A model generated the notes under the pieces. That model did no database searches, had not been told where the DNA came from, and saw only the letters and a list, made by a program, of their open reading frames with translations. Below, piece by piece: positions 27,172-36,529 of a stretch of 64,000 nt of DNA. The DNA lies in NCBI RefSeq assembly GCF_900637195.1, contig NZ_LR134356.1:2170001-2234000 (forward strand). The letters run 5' to 3'. Position 1 is the first letter of the stretch; the number at the start of each line of letters is the position of its first letter. The stretch is from Mycolicibacterium aurum. GTDB taxonomy: Bacteria > Actinomycetota > Actinomycetes > Mycobacteriales > Mycobacteriaceae. The translations under genes and the position numbers were made by a program.

Positions 27172-28320
27172 ATGAACTTCTCCGAAGTCGAACTGTCCGA
27201 GAATGACCGGGCTTTCCGCGATGAGCTGCGTGCGTTTTTGTCATCGGTGGTCACTGACGATGTCATCCAGCGCGACCGGGAGACCGGCGACAACTTCGAC
27301 GAGGCGGTCCACCTGGCGCTCGGTGCCGCCGGCTACCTGGAACGTGATTGGCGCACAGAGGCCGACGGGGGATTCACCGCCGTGCAGCGCCGTATCTGGG
27401 AACTCGAAATCGGCCGGGCGCACACCCCGTGGTTCCACTGGGGCACCACGGCGATGGTCGCCACCGCGGTCGATCAGTTCGGCTCGGAGCAGCTGAAGGA
27501 CGAGGTGCTGGGCAAGGTGCTGTCGGGCCACTATCGGCTGTGCCTCGGCTACACCGAACCCGAGGGCGGGTCCGACATCGCCACCTGCAAGACGCGGGCG
27601 GTGCGTGACGGTGACGGCTGGATCATCAACGGCTCCAAGATGTTTACCTCCAATGCCCATCACGCCCAGTACGTGTATCTGATCACCAACTCCGACCCGG
27701 ATGCGCCCAAGCATCAGAGCCTGACCATGTTCCTCGTCCCGCTCGACTCGCCCGGTGTCGCGATCCAGCCGATCCGCACGGTGGACGGTGATCGCACCAA
27801 CATCACGTTCTACAGCGATGTCCGCATCGACGACCGGTACCGCGTCGGACCGGTGAACGGGGGATGGGGGGTGCTGCGAGAGGCGCTCGACGCCGAACAT
27901 GGGACGGTGGAGCGTGACGACAGCGGTCTGCACAAGATCGCGGTCATGACCGAGCATGCGCTGCTGCTCGCCGACGAGGTCGACCGGACTGCGGGTTCCG
28001 TTGCGGGTCGCCTCGACGACGGATCGGTGGCCTATCGCCTCGGCCGCAGCATCGCCCGTGTGGAGGCGGCGATGAGTACTACCGAGATGTTCGGCCGGGT
28101 GGCGATCGCGCAGACGCTGCGGGACATCACCCCGGACCTGATGGACATCGCAGGCGCCTCATCGGCCGTTCCGTCGGGACTCGGCGCCGAGTACCTGTTC
28201 CGGCTGGCCTCGCCCATGGGTATCTACGCCGGCACCCTCGATGTCTTCCGCAACATGATCGCTCAGCACGCGTTGGGCCTTGGCAAGCCGAACTATTCGC
28301 CGCCCACCACGCGCACGTAG
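27172..28320 (+). CDS. Acyl-CoA dehydrogenase
   Basis: FAD-dependent acyl-CoA dehydrogenase of 382 residues. It has the substrate and flavin segment LGYTEPEGGSDIA, followed by GSKMFTSNAHHAQYVYL, and the C-terminal helical domain ending NMIAQHALGLGKP. In many members the catalytic Glu lies near residue 360; here a TLDVFRNM segment occupies that position, so the base may be displaced or changed. ATG at 27172. Its promoter carries regulon element 4, shared with the SRPBCC gene. It is expected to desaturate a CoA ester produced by the upstream pathway. Confidence 0.95.
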   Translation: MNFSEVELSENDRAFRDELRAFLSSVVTDDVIQRDRETGDNFDEAVHLALGAAGYLERDWRTEADGGFTAVQRRIWELEIGRAHTPWFHWGTTAMVATAVDQFGSEQLKDEVLGKVLSGHYRLCLGYTEPEGGSDIATCKTRAVRDGDGWIINGSKMFTSNAHHAQYVYLITNSDPDAPKHQSLTMFLVPLDSPGVAIQPIRTVDGDRTNITFYSDVRIDDRYRVGPVNGGWGVLREALDAEHGTVERDDSGLHKIAVMTEHALLLADEVDRTAGSVAGRLDDGSVAYRLGRSIARVEAAMSTTEMFGRVAIAQTLRDITPDLMDIAGASSAVPSGLGAEYLFRLASPMGIYAGTLDVFRNMIAQHALGLGKPNYSPPTTRT

Positions 28321-28332
28321 GCGGCGGCAGCG

Positions 28333-29619
28333 TCAAGCGGCGCGTGGTTCGAAGGTGACCAGGTCGATGCTGAATTGGTCTTCGATGATGCTGCGGCGGA
28401 TGATGCGGGTGCCTGGTGGTGGTGGGGCGATGGAGTGGTAGACCGCGTGGGTGGGGGTTCGAAATTCGGCGGTGTGTTCGCCGTTGCGGTCGGTGGTGGT
28501 GACTGTCCAGTCGGGGGCTTCTTTGGTGTAGTTGCAGGCTTGGCACATGCCGAGTCCGTTGAGGGCGGTGGTGGGTCCGCCGTGGCGGTCGGGGGTGGCG
28601 TGGTCGTGGTGGCGGATGGGGGCGTTGCAGAACGGGGTGCGGCAGGTTTGGTCGCGCAGCCCGATGAACATCGCGAGGCCCTTCGGGAAGATCCGGGCGC
28701 GGGATTCCATCGCGACCAGTTGTCCGGATTTGGGGTGGCGGTAGAGGCGGCGCAGGGTGGCTTTGGCGTTCTTGTCTGCCACTGCATCAGCGAGTAGGTG
28801 GTGGATCACGGGTGCGGGGACGGGGCCGTAGCCCTGGAGGTAGCCGGGGCAGTCGTCCCCGCCGAACAGGGTGGTGTCGGCCATGACCAGGTTCAGGCTT
28901 ACGTCCACCGGTTCGGTGACCGCGCGGCCGGTGATGCGTTCGCAGGCGGTGTCGGCCATGATCTGGTTCCGTGAGCGGCCGTCACCGGTGGTGTCGGCGT
29001 GGCGTGTGAGTGCGGCGTAGGCGCTGACACCTTGGGATAGGGGTAGCAGCAGGCTGAGGTAGACCATGCCGTCGGCGGCGGGCCGGATGGTGACGCAGCG
29101 GTCCTGCTCGGCCTTGGTGTTGCGTTCCACCACCGCGGCGACATCGAGGCGGGCGGCGATCTTCTTGGCCTCGGCGGTCACCCGGTTGGTGCCCCAGTGG
29201 TCGAACTTCGCGGTGTCGGCACACAGTTCGGCGTCAAGTTGCCGACGATGTTCCACGCTCAGGCACGCCGATTCCCGCACGATCAGGGTGGCCCGCCACT
29301 CCGAGAGGGCCCCGCACTCCAGGGCGGCCAGCGTGTACGGCATCTCCTGGACCAACGCCCGTGCGAACCCGAGATGCTGATTGCCCTTCACCGGGGCATC
29401 CCGGCGCGCCAACGCGATCTCCGAGGCGAGCCCTTTACCCCGGCGGCGGGCGGGCACCCCCGCCGCCTGCTCGGCCTCGCGGCGCTTCGCGGCCCAGAGT
29501 GCGGTGGCCCGGGCCTGCGCCGCGGCCGCGGCGGACTTGAGTCGTTCGCAGCGCTCGACGACGGCCCGCAGCTCGGCCTGCGAGGCACCCTCATCGATGT
29601 CGAACATACTTTCGAACAC
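28333..29619 (-). CDS. HNH endonuclease, DUF222/13E12-repeat family
   Basis: A 428-residue member of the 13E12-repeat (DUF222) family, common in many copies in mycobacteria. The N-terminal two thirds is the helical DUF222 domain. The C-terminal HNH domain is visible as CRTPFCNAPIRHHDHATP with a second Cys pair in MCQACN and the Asn in TTALNGLG. GTG 29619 or ATG 29607 are both reasonable starts. Its role is unknown; the family is associated with mobile or repeat elements, and this copy separates two halves of the accessory block. Confidence 0.9.
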   Translation of the reverse strand: MFESMFDIDEGASQAELRAVVERCERLKSAAAAAQARATALWAAKRREAEQAAGVPARRRGKGLASEIALARRDAPVKGNQHLGFARALVQEMPYTLAALECGALSEWRATLIVRESACLSVEHRRQLDAELCADTAKFDHWGTNRVTAEAKKIAARLDVAAVVERNTKAEQDRCVTIRPAADGMVYLSLLLPLSQGVSAYAALTRHADTTGDGRSRNQIMADTACERITGRAVTEPVDVSLNLVMADTTLFGGDDCPGYLQGYGPVPAPVIHHLLADAVADKNAKATLRRLYRHPKSGQLVAMESRARIFPKGLAMFIGLRDQTCRTPFCNAPIRHHDHATPDRHGGPTTALNGLGMCQACNYTKEAPDWTVTTTDRNGEHTAEFRTPTHAVYHSIAPPPPGTRIIRRSIIEDQFSIDLVTFEPRAA

Positions 29620-29719
29620 GACACCGACAGTACTTCCGCCCACCGACAAGTAATGTCAGATGGGTGGTCCCGGCTGCATCGTCGAGCAGGAAATGTGGAG
29701 CGTGACAGGAGACTTCGAG

Positions 29720-30250
29720 GTGACGATGGCCGAACTGCGCGTCGTTGCCCGCTTCGTGGCTGAGGCCGCCGAGGATGTACTCCCTGTCTTCGAGCGTGCG
29801 AATCTCGACGACCCGCGCCCGCGAGCGGCTGTCGCTGCCGCTTGGCTGTTCGTCGAGGGCGCGCCGAGAACCAGGCTGCAGCGGGTCACGTCGCTGGACG
29901 CTCACCGAGCAGCGAGCGAAGCTTCGACTGAAGCGTCACGTCTGGCCGCGCAGGCCGCCGGCGATGCCGCCTCCGCTGCCTATCTCCACCCGATCGCCAG
30001 CGCTCGTCAGGTCGGACACATTCTGCGTGCTGCCGCGAATGCGATACGAATATCCGAGATCTCGGCCGATTCGACTGGCGCCGCCGCCACACAAACATTC
30101 GAGAGAACGCGACGCCGCGCCACGCCGGAATTGGTCGATGTTCTCCGGCGCTACCCTCGGGTGCCAGGCGGCAGGAGCCGCGTCGCGCAGCTGATGATGG
30201 CGCTCGATGATGCCTTGCGTGCGCCGGGCGCGCTCAGAGCCGCGGAATGA
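29720..30250 (+). CDS. Imm5-like putative immunity protein
   Basis: A 176-residue Ala-rich all-helical protein. The pattern DxRPRxAVxAAWLFxEG, followed by an Ala-rich stretch (AAQAAGDAASAAYLHP) and another in HILRAAANAIRI, resembles the Imm5-like putative immunity family of polymorphic toxin systems. GTG 29720 has AGGAG eight bases upstream; GTG 29702 is an alternative. No toxin gene is adjacent. Its 3' end overlaps the convergent LLM oxidoreductase by 17 bases. The family call is tentative. Confidence 0.6.
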   Translation: MTMAELRVVARFVAEAAEDVLPVFERANLDDPRPRAAVAAAWLFVEGAPRTRLQRVTSLDAHRAASEASTEASRLAAQAAGDAASAAYLHPIASARQVGHILRAAANAIRISEISADSTGAAATQTFERTRRRATPELVDVLRRYPRVPGGRSRVAQLMMALDDALRAPGALRAAE

Positions 30251-31166
30251 CCTCCGAGGCGAGCAGCTGGACCGTCTGATCCGAGCACCGGTCGTGGGTG
30301 AAGAGCACGATCTGGCCGAAGCCCGACGCGACCAGGCCGCGCAGTCTTTCGGCCACCACCTCCGGGGTGCCGATCAAATCGGTGTCGTGCAGTCCGAAAC
30401 CTGGTCCACCGAAGCGCTTTTCGGCGAGCGACCGGACTGACGGCAACGACTGTTCGTCGGGCGCAAGCGCCATGACAGCCTCGATCGAGAGCACGATGCT
30501 CTGCGGGTCTCGGCCGACGTCGTCACAGATCGCGCGCAGTGCGGCGATCTTCTCGGTGATCTGCCCCAGGGCATAGGTGGGCACGTTCCAGACATCGGCG
30601 TACCGCGCCACCAGGGGCAGCGTGAAGTTTTCCCCGACGCCGCCGACCACGATCGGTGGCCGTGGCGACTGAACCGGCCCCGGCGTGACCGGCATGTCGG
30701 AGACGGCGAAATGCCTGCCCGCGAAGTCGATACGCCCGTCGTCGAACGCCTGGCGCAGGATCTCCAGTGTCTCACCGAGTTGTTCCGAGCGTTCCGCGAA
30801 CGTCCCCCACGGCAGGCCCGCGCGACGATGCTCGTCTTCGATGGACCCGCTACCCAGGCCCAGCGACAGCCGTCCGCCGGAGATCTGGTCCAACGTTGTC
30901 GCCATCTTGGCCAGCGTGACCGGGTGCCGAAACTGGTTGCACAGCACCATGTGCCCGACCCGGAGCCGCTCGGTGCGGCTCAGCAGCGCGGTGGCCAGCG
31001 TCCACGCCTCCAGCGACGGGTAGTCCGGCATGCCCGGCCCGTACAGGTGGTCGTACAGCCACAGCGAGTCGATCCCGAGCTCCTCGCAGCGACGGGCCCG
31101 GTGAAGGACGTCCTCGAATGAGAAGCCCATCTGCGGCAGATAGACACCGATCTCCGGCCTGGTCAT
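30234..31166 (-). CDS. LLM-class F420-dependent oxidoreductase
   Basis: A 310-residue luciferase-like TIM-barrel oxidoreductase. It begins PEIGVYLPQMGFSFEDVL, with SLWLYDHLYG, the SGGRLSLGLGSG loop, and PPIVVGGVGENFTLPLVARYADVWN, which is the deazaflavin/flavin-binding pattern of F420-dependent members. In mycobacteria this class usually uses F420. It is divergent from another LLM gene, 103 bases apart, with a long inverted repeat between them. The substrate is unknown. Confidence 0.92.
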   Translation of the reverse strand: MTRPEIGVYLPQMGFSFEDVLHRARRCEELGIDSLWLYDHLYGPGMPDYPSLEAWTLATALLSRTERLRVGHMVLCNQFRHPVTLAKMATTLDQISGGRLSLGLGSGSIEDEHRRAGLPWGTFAERSEQLGETLEILRQAFDDGRIDFAGRHFAVSDMPVTPGPVQSPRPPIVVGGVGENFTLPLVARYADVWNVPTYALGQITEKIAALRAICDDVGRDPQSIVLSIEAVMALAPDEQSLPSVRSLAEKRFGGPGFGLHDTDLIGTPEVVAERLRGLVASGFGQIVLFTHDRCSDQTVQLLASEVIPRL

Positions 31167-31206
31167 GCACTCCCCGTCCGCCCGCTGTACATTCCGCAGT
31201 CTGCAT

Positions 31207-31243
31207 GGTAACCACATTCTCAACAACGGAGAAGGTTGTTACC
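31207..31243. promoter_or_regulatory. 37-bp inverted repeat in the divergent LLM promoter
   Basis: The arms GGTAACCACATTCTC (31207-31221) and GAGAAGGTTGTTACC (31229-31243) pair at 13 of 15 positions around a seven-base centre. A nested dyad AACAAC-N7-GTTGTT lies inside it (31222-31240). It sits midway between the start codons of the two divergent LLM genes. Size and symmetry fit a TetR- or GntR-type operator, but no regulator gene is adjacent. Confidence 0.75.
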
Positions 31244-31269
31244 GATGCGGGACCGAGGAGGATCGAACA

Positions 31270-32190
31270 GTGCGGTTCGCCATCACCCATCCGATGCACA
31301 GCCACCCCTACAACCCGGAGATGGTGACGGGTTCGGGCATTGCGCAGGTGGCGATTGCCGCCGAGAGGGCGGGCTTTGACGGCCTCGGCTTCACTGATCA
31401 CCCGGCACCGACCCAGCGCTGGCTGGATGCGGGAGGCCACGACGCGCTCGACCCCTTCGTCGCGATGGGGTTCGCCGCCGCCCACACCACCACACTTCGA
31501 CTCATCCCGAACATCGTGGTGCTGCCGTACCGCAACCCGTTCATCGTCGCCAAGGCGGGTGCCACGCTGGACCTGATATCGCAGGGCCGCTTCACCCTCG
31601 CGGTCGGCGTCGGCTACCTCAAGCGCGAATTCGCGGCGCTCGGTGTGGATTTCGACGACCGCGCCGCGTTGTTCGAGGAGTCGCTGCACGTGATCCGCGA
31701 CATCTGGACCACCGATGACCTCACGGTCGAGGGCACCCACTTCACCGCCACCGGCATCACCGCGCACCCCAGGCCGGTCAGCAGGCCGCATCCGCCGATC
31801 TGGGTCGGCGGCAACACCGCGGCGGCCCGGTCTCGAGTGGCGAAGTACGCGCAGGGATGGTGCCCGTTCCGCGCCCCCGCGGCGCTCGCCCAGACCGCCC
31901 GCACGGCGGCGCTGGAGACCACCGAACATCTCAAAGCCGGCGTCGAGGATCTGCGGCGCCGCCTCGACGACGCCGGCCGGGACCCGGGCGAGATCGACGT
32001 CACGTTCACCAACGACGCCGGCGGCAGTCCCGGCGCCGCCGGTTTCAACGCCGACGCGTTCCTCGCCGGAGCGGCAGAGCTCGAACGTGCCGGCGTCACC
32101 TGGATTCAGGTGACGGTGCCGGGCGACAGCCTCGCGCACGCGGTGGACACGATCCACAGCTTCGGCCGCGACGTCATCGCGCAACAGTGA
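31270..32190 (+). CDS. LLM-class F420-dependent oxidoreductase (second)
   Basis: A 306-residue luciferase-like oxidoreductase. It shows RFAITHPMHSHPYN at the start, GFDGLGFTDHPAP, RFTLAVGVGYLKREF, and HPPIWVGGNTAAARSRVAKYAQGW, the cofactor-binding segment. GTG 31270 is supported by GAGGAGG eight bases upstream. It is transcribed away from the first LLM gene under the shared inverted repeat and ends seven bases before a convergent reductase gene. F420 rather than FMN use is inferred from the subfamily typical of mycobacteria. Confidence 0.92.
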   Translation: MRFAITHPMHSHPYNPEMVTGSGIAQVAIAAERAGFDGLGFTDHPAPTQRWLDAGGHDALDPFVAMGFAAAHTTTLRLIPNIVVLPYRNPFIVAKAGATLDLISQGRFTLAVGVGYLKREFAALGVDFDDRAALFEESLHVIRDIWTTDDLTVEGTHFTATGITAHPRPVSRPHPPIWVGGNTAAARSRVAKYAQGWCPFRAPAALAQTARTAALETTEHLKAGVEDLRRRLDDAGRDPGEIDVTFTNDAGGSPGAAGFNADAFLAGAAELERAGVTWIQVTVPGDSLAHAVDTIHSFGRDVIAQQ

Positions 32191-32197
32191 ACGGGGG

Positions 32198-33217
32198 TCA
32201 CGAGCCGGCGAGCCTCACCAGCGTCTTGCCGATGTTCGCCCCGGTGAAGAGCCCGTTGAGGGCATCCACGCACGACTCGATGCCGTCGGAGATGTGCTCG
32301 CGATGGGTCAGCAGGCCCTGTTCCTCCCAACCGCGCAGCGCGGCGAACGCCTCGTCGAATCGCCCCCACTCGTCGAGTGCGTTGAACCCTTGCATCAGAG
32401 CGGTTTTGGCGAGCAGGTTGACGTAGTTCGCGGGGCCTGGATGCTCGCCGGTGAGATAGCTGGAGATCACCCCGCACAGCACGACGCGCGCCTTGTGCGC
32501 GAGTCTGCCCAGTACCGCGTCCAGAATCGGTCCGCCGACGTTGTCGAAGTAGACGTTGACGCCCTGCGGGCAGTGCTTCTTCAGAGCGGCGGGCACATCG
32601 TCGTTGCGGTAGTCGATGCATGCGTCGAAACCGAAGTCCTGCACGACTGCCCGGCATTTGTCCGCGCCGCCCGCAATGCCCACCACCCGGGCTCCCGCGA
32701 TCTTGGCGATCTGGCCCGCCACCGAACCGGTCGCCCCGCCTGCCGCAGACACGACGACGGTCTCACCCGGTTGCGGGCGACCGATGCCGGTCATTCCGAA
32801 GTAGGCGGTGGCGCCCGTCGGGCCGTAGATCGACATGACGGCCAGCTGGTCGACCTGCTCGGCGGGCCCCGGTACCGGGGTGGTGAACAGGTCGTCGCGG
32901 ACGATCGTGTACTCCTGGAAGCCGGTCAGCGTCGTCACGATGTCCCCGACAGCGTAAGCATCGCAACGCGTTTCGATGACCTCGCCGATTCCGGCGGCAC
33001 GGATGACCTCACCGAGTTGTACCGGTGGCAGGTAACCGGGCTGGTCGTCCAGCCACGTCCGCACGGCGGCGTCCATGCCGACGTACGTCGTGCGGACCAG
33101 TGCTTCGCCCTCGGCGGGTTCGGGGGCGGGCGCCGTGACGAGTTCGGTGTCGCCGGGGGCGACCAACCCCTCGGGACGGCGGCGCAGCAAGATCTGGCGG
33201 TTCGTCAGCGTCGACAC
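32198..33217 (-). CDS. NADP-dependent MDR oxidoreductase (prostaglandin/alkenal reductase-like)
   Basis: A 339-residue zinc-free MDR protein of the leukotriene B4 dehydrogenase/alkenal reductase type. The N-terminus begins TNRQILLRRRPEG, MSIYGPTGATAYFGM precedes the Rossmann motif VVSAAGGATGSVAGQIAK, and VYFDNVGGPILDAVL is characteristic of the family. It reduces alpha,beta-unsaturated ketones or aldehydes with NADPH. Start is GTG 33217. The next gene upstream on the same strand (a TesB thioesterase) ends 49 bases before it, so co-transcription is possible. Confidence 0.93.
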   Translation of the reverse strand: MSTLTNRQILLRRRPEGLVAPGDTELVTAPAPEPAEGEALVRTTYVGMDAAVRTWLDDQPGYLPPVQLGEVIRAAGIGEVIETRCDAYAVGDIVTTLTGFQEYTIVRDDLFTTPVPGPAEQVDQLAVMSIYGPTGATAYFGMTGIGRPQPGETVVVSAAGGATGSVAGQIAKIAGARVVGIAGGADKCRAVVQDFGFDACIDYRNDDVPAALKKHCPQGVNVYFDNVGGPILDAVLGRLAHKARVVLCGVISSYLTGEHPGPANYVNLLAKTALMQGFNALDEWGRFDEAFAALRGWEEQGLLTHREHISDGIESCVDALNGLFTGANIGKTLVRLAGS

Positions 33218-33266
33218 GAGCCAAGAACCTACCGAAGGCGGACCGCTGCCGGACGCGGTTCCGGCA

Positions 33267-34061
33267 CTACACGCGCCACAGCGCCTCCTGTGTTGTGGTG
33301 GCTATCAGCGCGCCGCCGGCGTCGTAGAGCGAGCCGTGCACTAGTCCGCGGGAGTCTCCGACGTTGAGCGGATGCACCTCATACCGGTGCCAGTCGTGCG
33401 GCACGAACGGCCGGTGGAACCACACCGAATGGTCCAGGCTCGCCGCGTAACCGGTGTCCGGATCCAGCGGCACGCCGCTGGGTCGCGCCACCGGGACCGG
33501 ACCGAAGTCGGACATGAACGTCAGTGTGCAGGCGCGGGTCAGCGGATCGTCCTCGATCTCGGCCCGCGTGCGGATCCAGAACGGCGGCACCGCGAATACG
33601 GAGTCGTCGTCGGCCGTGGTGCGGATCTCGAAACGATCGGCGTACTCGATGTCGGGTTCCTTGGCGCGGGCCTCGGCCAAAGACACCGACGGCGCGTGTG
33701 GCGGGTGCTCGTCGGGCCCGGGCTCCGGGGCGTGGAATGACGCGATCATCTCCAGGATCACCGCACCCTCCTGGACGGCGGTGACCCGGCGGGTGTCGAA
33801 CGACCGACCGTCGCGGGTGCGTTCGACGTGTACCTCCACGTCGACGTGATAGCGCCCGCCGCGCACGAAGTACAGGTGCAACGACTGAGGCAGCTTGTGG
33901 GGCTCGACGGTGGCACCCGCGGCGGCAAGCGACTGCGCAGCGATGAGGCCGCCGAACAATCGCGGTCCCGGGCCCGCGCCGGGCTGCGACGTGACGAAGG
34001 TGTCGCCGCGGCGCTCGAACTGCAGGAGCTGCGCGATCCAGCTCACGTCGACACCTGTCAT
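33267..34061 (-). CDS. Acyl-CoA thioesterase II (TesB family)
   Basis: A 264-residue double-hotdog thioesterase hydrolysing acyl-CoA to free acid and CoA. The N-terminal repeat contains RLFGGLIAAQSLAAAGATV and LHLYFVRGG, and the C-terminal repeat has YAASLDHSVWFHRPFVPHDWH with the catalytic Asp in SLDHS. It forms a same-strand run with the SRPBCC gene upstream (12-base gap) and the MDR reductase downstream. Its place in the lipid catabolic block fits release of acyl chains, but the chain preference is not visible. Confidence 0.94.
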   Translation of the reverse strand: MTGVDVSWIAQLLQFERRGDTFVTSQPGAGPGPRLFGGLIAAQSLAAAGATVEPHKLPQSLHLYFVRGGRYHVDVEVHVERTRDGRSFDTRRVTAVQEGAVILEMIASFHAPEPGPDEHPPHAPSVSLAEARAKEPDIEYADRFEIRTTADDDSVFAVPPFWIRTRAEIEDDPLTRACTLTFMSDFGPVPVARPSGVPLDPDTGYAASLDHSVWFHRPFVPHDWHRYEVHPLNVGDSRGLVHGSLYDAGGALIATTTQEALWRV

Positions 34062-34073
34062 CAGGTGCTGACC

Positions 34074-34562
34074 CTATCGGCTGGCGAAGTACTTCTCCCC
34101 GTCGGCGGCCGCTCGGCCGAAGGCGGCCTTCAACGCCGGAGCGAGCACTTTGAACGGCAGCTTCAGCGGGCCGACAGGTTCGATGGCCACCAGCCAGGTG
34201 AACCGCGTTCCAGCACCCTCGGGCTCGACGCGGTAGTCCTCGGCGAACCTGCGGAACAGGGGAGCGTTGGCCTCGGTGGCGTGAAAGGCGTACCCCGAAC
34301 CGTCGGTCCAGTCGAAGAAACGCTCGCGAACCTTGATCGGGCCGGTGCTGACTTCCCGGGTCGTGCCCGCCCCGAACGGGCGCGGGGACGTCCACGTCAG
34401 CGACGTCACCGTCTTACCCCAGGCCGCGAGCGACTCGTCGGACTGCAGCGAGTCCCAGACCTGCTCGGGGGTGGCGTCGAAGTGCTTGACGTACCGGAAC
34501 ACGTACGGTGCCGACGCGAAGAATCCGGCGTCGGCGGGCTTGAGGGCGAACCAGCGGGCCAT
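34074..34562 (-). CDS. SRPBCC-family protein (polyketide cyclase/dehydrase type)
   Basis: A 162-residue START-like protein: VFRYVKHFDATPEQVWDSLQSDESL, a central sheet, and a C-terminal helix LKLPFKVLAPALKAAFG. ATG 34562 is used; an in-frame TTG three codons upstream is less likely. It begins 16 bases after the stop of the acyl-CoA dehydrogenase and ends 12 bases before TesB, indicating one transcription unit from the dehydrogenase onward. It binds a hydrophobic ligand by fold; the ligand is unknown. Confidence 0.88.
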   Translation of the reverse strand: MARWFALKPADAGFFASAPYVFRYVKHFDATPEQVWDSLQSDESLAAWGKTVTSLTWTSPRPFGAGTTREVSTGPIKVRERFFDWTDGSGYAFHATEANAPLFRRFAEDYRVEPEGAGTRFTWLVAIEPVGPLKLPFKVLAPALKAAFGRAAADGEKYFASR

Positions 34563-34578
34563 GGGACGCAAGCTTGAC

Positions 34579-36420
34579 CTAAAACGCCTCCTCGGGCAAC
34601 GCCATCAGATCATCGGCTTCGATGTCGTCGACGATCCGGCGCACGGCGCTGAGCTGAGGCAGCATGTTGGCGGCGAAAAACGCGGCGGTCGCGATCTTGC
34701 CCTCGTAGAACGGGGTGTCCTGCGCGCTGTGCTCGGCTTCCAGCGCAACCTGGGCCACCTGCGCCTGCTCCAGCAGGCGCCACCCGATCAGCAGGTCACC
34801 GACGGCGAGCAGCACCCGGACGGACACCAGGCCGACCTTGTAGATCTCGGTCGGGTGTTCGGAGGCGGCCATCAGGTAGCCCGTGGCGGCCGCCATCATC
34901 GCCTGCACGTCGTCGAGGGCGGCGGCCAGCTGCATCGCCTGTGGCTTGAGTCGCGCATCGCAGGATTCGATCGTGCGCGTGATCGCGGTGGCGACGTGGG
35001 CCAACGCCTCTCCCCGGTCCCTGACAACCTTGCGGAAGAAGAAGTCCAGCGACTGGATCGCCGTGGTGCCCTCATAGAGCGAGTCGATCTTCGAGTCGCG
35101 GATGTACTGCTCGATCGGATAGTCCTGGAGGAAGCCCGAACCGCCCAGCGTCTGCAGTGATTCGGTGAGGACCTCGTAGGCTCGCTCGGAGCCCACCCCC
35201 TTGACCACGGGGAGCAGCAGGTCGTCGACGCGGTGGGCCATCGACGGATCGGCGCCCGAAACATGTTCTGCGACATCGTTGTTCTGATGGGCGGCGGCAT
35301 ACATGTACAGCGCGCGCAGCCCCTCGGAGTACGCCTTCTGGGTCAGCAGGCTGCGGCGGACGTCGGGGTGGTGCAGGATCGTCACCCTCGGTGCCGACTT
35401 GTCGGTCATCTGGGTCAGGTCCGAGCCCTGCACCCGGTCCTTGGCATAGGCCAACGCGTTGAGGTAGCCGGTCGACAACGTGCCTGCGGACTTGACGCCG
35501 ATCGTCATCCGGGCGTGCTCGATGACGGTGAACATCTGGGCGATGCCGTTGTGGACGTCGCCCACCAGGTACCCGACCGCGGGCCTGCCGTGCGCGCCGA
35601 AGGTCAGTTCGCAGGTGGGGGAGGACTTGAGCCCCATCTTGTGCTCCAGGCCGGTGGCGAAGACCCCGTTGCGCTCGCCGAGTTCGAAGGTCTCGGGATC
35701 GAACAGGTACTTGGGGACGTAGAACAGGCTCAGCCCCTTGGTGCCCGCGCCGGCGCCCTCGGGCCGGGCCAGCACCAGGTGGAAGATGTTCTCGGCGGTG
35801 TCGCCGACGTCGCCGCCGGAGATGAATCGCTTCACGCCCTCGATATGCCAGGTGCCGTCGGGCTGGCCGATCGCCTTGGCACGTCCGGCGCCGACGTCGG
35901 ATCCTGCGTCGGCCTCGGTCAGCACCATCGTCGCCGCCCACCCGCGCTCCAGGCCCTTGGCGGCCCACACCTTCTGCTGCTCGGTCCCTTCCACGGCCAG
36001 TGCGTGCGCCATCGCCGGGCCCAGCGCGTGGAAGAAAGCCACCGCCGGGTTGGCGCAGAGGATCATCTCGCCGATCGCCCAGGTCAGCGCGGCCGGTGCC
36101 GGGACCCCTCCGATCTCCTCGGCGATGCCGAGCCGCCACCACTCGGCGTCCTTGACCGCCGCCACGGTGCGCTTGATCTCGTCGGACACCGAGATGGAGT
36201 GCGTCGCGGGATCGAACACGGGGGGATTGCGGTCGGCGTCGGCGAACGAGGCGGCCACAGGACCCTCGGACAGCCGGGCCACCTCGTCGAGCATGGTGCG
36301 TGCGGTGCCGGAATCGAGGTCGCCGTATCCACCGGCGTCCAACACGGTGTCCAGGCGCAGCACCTCGAAGAGGTTGAACGCGATATCCCGGACATTGGCG
36401 ATGTAGTGACCGTTACCCAT
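34579..36420 (-). CDS. fadE5: Large acyl-CoA dehydrogenase, FadE5-like
   Basis: A 613-residue acyl-CoA dehydrogenase of the long form seen in mycobacterial FadE5 (Rv0244c type). It has the N-terminal extension [18 protein letters not shown], the active segment [26 protein letters not shown], and the C-terminal [24 protein letters not shown] with the catalytic Glu in the YEGT motif. The ATG at 36420 ([10 protein letters not shown]) is used rather than an upstream in-frame start. A perfect CRP-type palindrome lies 94-109 bases upstream, suggesting cAMP control. It leads an operon with SRPBCC and TesB genes. Confidence 0.94.
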   Translation of the reverse strand: MGNGHYIANVRDIAFNLFEVLRLDTVLDAGGYGDLDSGTARTMLDEVARLSEGPVAASFADADRNPPVFDPATHSISVSDEIKRTVAAVKDAEWWRLGIAEEIGGVPAPAALTWAIGEMILCANPAVAFFHALGPAMAHALAVEGTEQQKVWAAKGLERGWAATMVLTEADAGSDVGAGRAKAIGQPDGTWHIEGVKRFISGGDVGDTAENIFHLVLARPEGAGAGTKGLSLFYVPKYLFDPETFELGERNGVFATGLEHKMGLKSSPTCELTFGAHGRPAVGYLVGDVHNGIAQMFTVIEHARMTIGVKSAGTLSTGYLNALAYAKDRVQGSDLTQMTDKSAPRVTILHHPDVRRSLLTQKAYSEGLRALYMYAAAHQNNDVAEHVSGADPSMAHRVDDLLLPVVKGVGSERAYEVLTESLQTLGGSGFLQDYPIEQYIRDSKIDSLYEGTTAIQSLDFFFRKVVRDRGEALAHVATAITRTIESCDARLKPQAMQLAAALDDVQAMMAAATGYLMAASEHPTEIYKVGLVSVRVLLAVGDLLIGWRLLEQAQVAQVALEAEHSAQDTPFYEGKIATAAFFAANMLPQLSAVRRIVDDIEADDLMALPEEAF

Positions 36421-36513
36421 GACCGCAGTGTGGCGGCCCAGCAAACACATACGCAACCGTAACCAGGGCAAACCTACGGTGACGCAACCGTAGGGAGCGA
36501 GGTCGCTGCGCTA

Positions 36514-36529
36514 TGTGACATGCATCACA
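36514..36529. promoter_or_regulatory. CRP-type binding site TGTGA-N6-TCACA
   Basis: TGTGA (36514-36518), CATGCA, TCACA (36525-36529) is a perfect match to the consensus of the mycobacterial cAMP receptor protein (Rv3676/Crp). Flanking bases extend the symmetry to ATGTGA/TCACAT. It lies 94-109 bases upstream of the FadE5-like start and overlaps the last codons of the DUF427 gene upstream. cAMP-dependent control is inferred. Confidence 0.75.

Noticed and set aside
28400..28640. Dense GGTGGTGG-like run suggesting a repeat or G-quadruplex region
   Set aside because: It is the complement of His/Pro/Thr codons in the HNH domain of the DUF222 gene, with no regular period.
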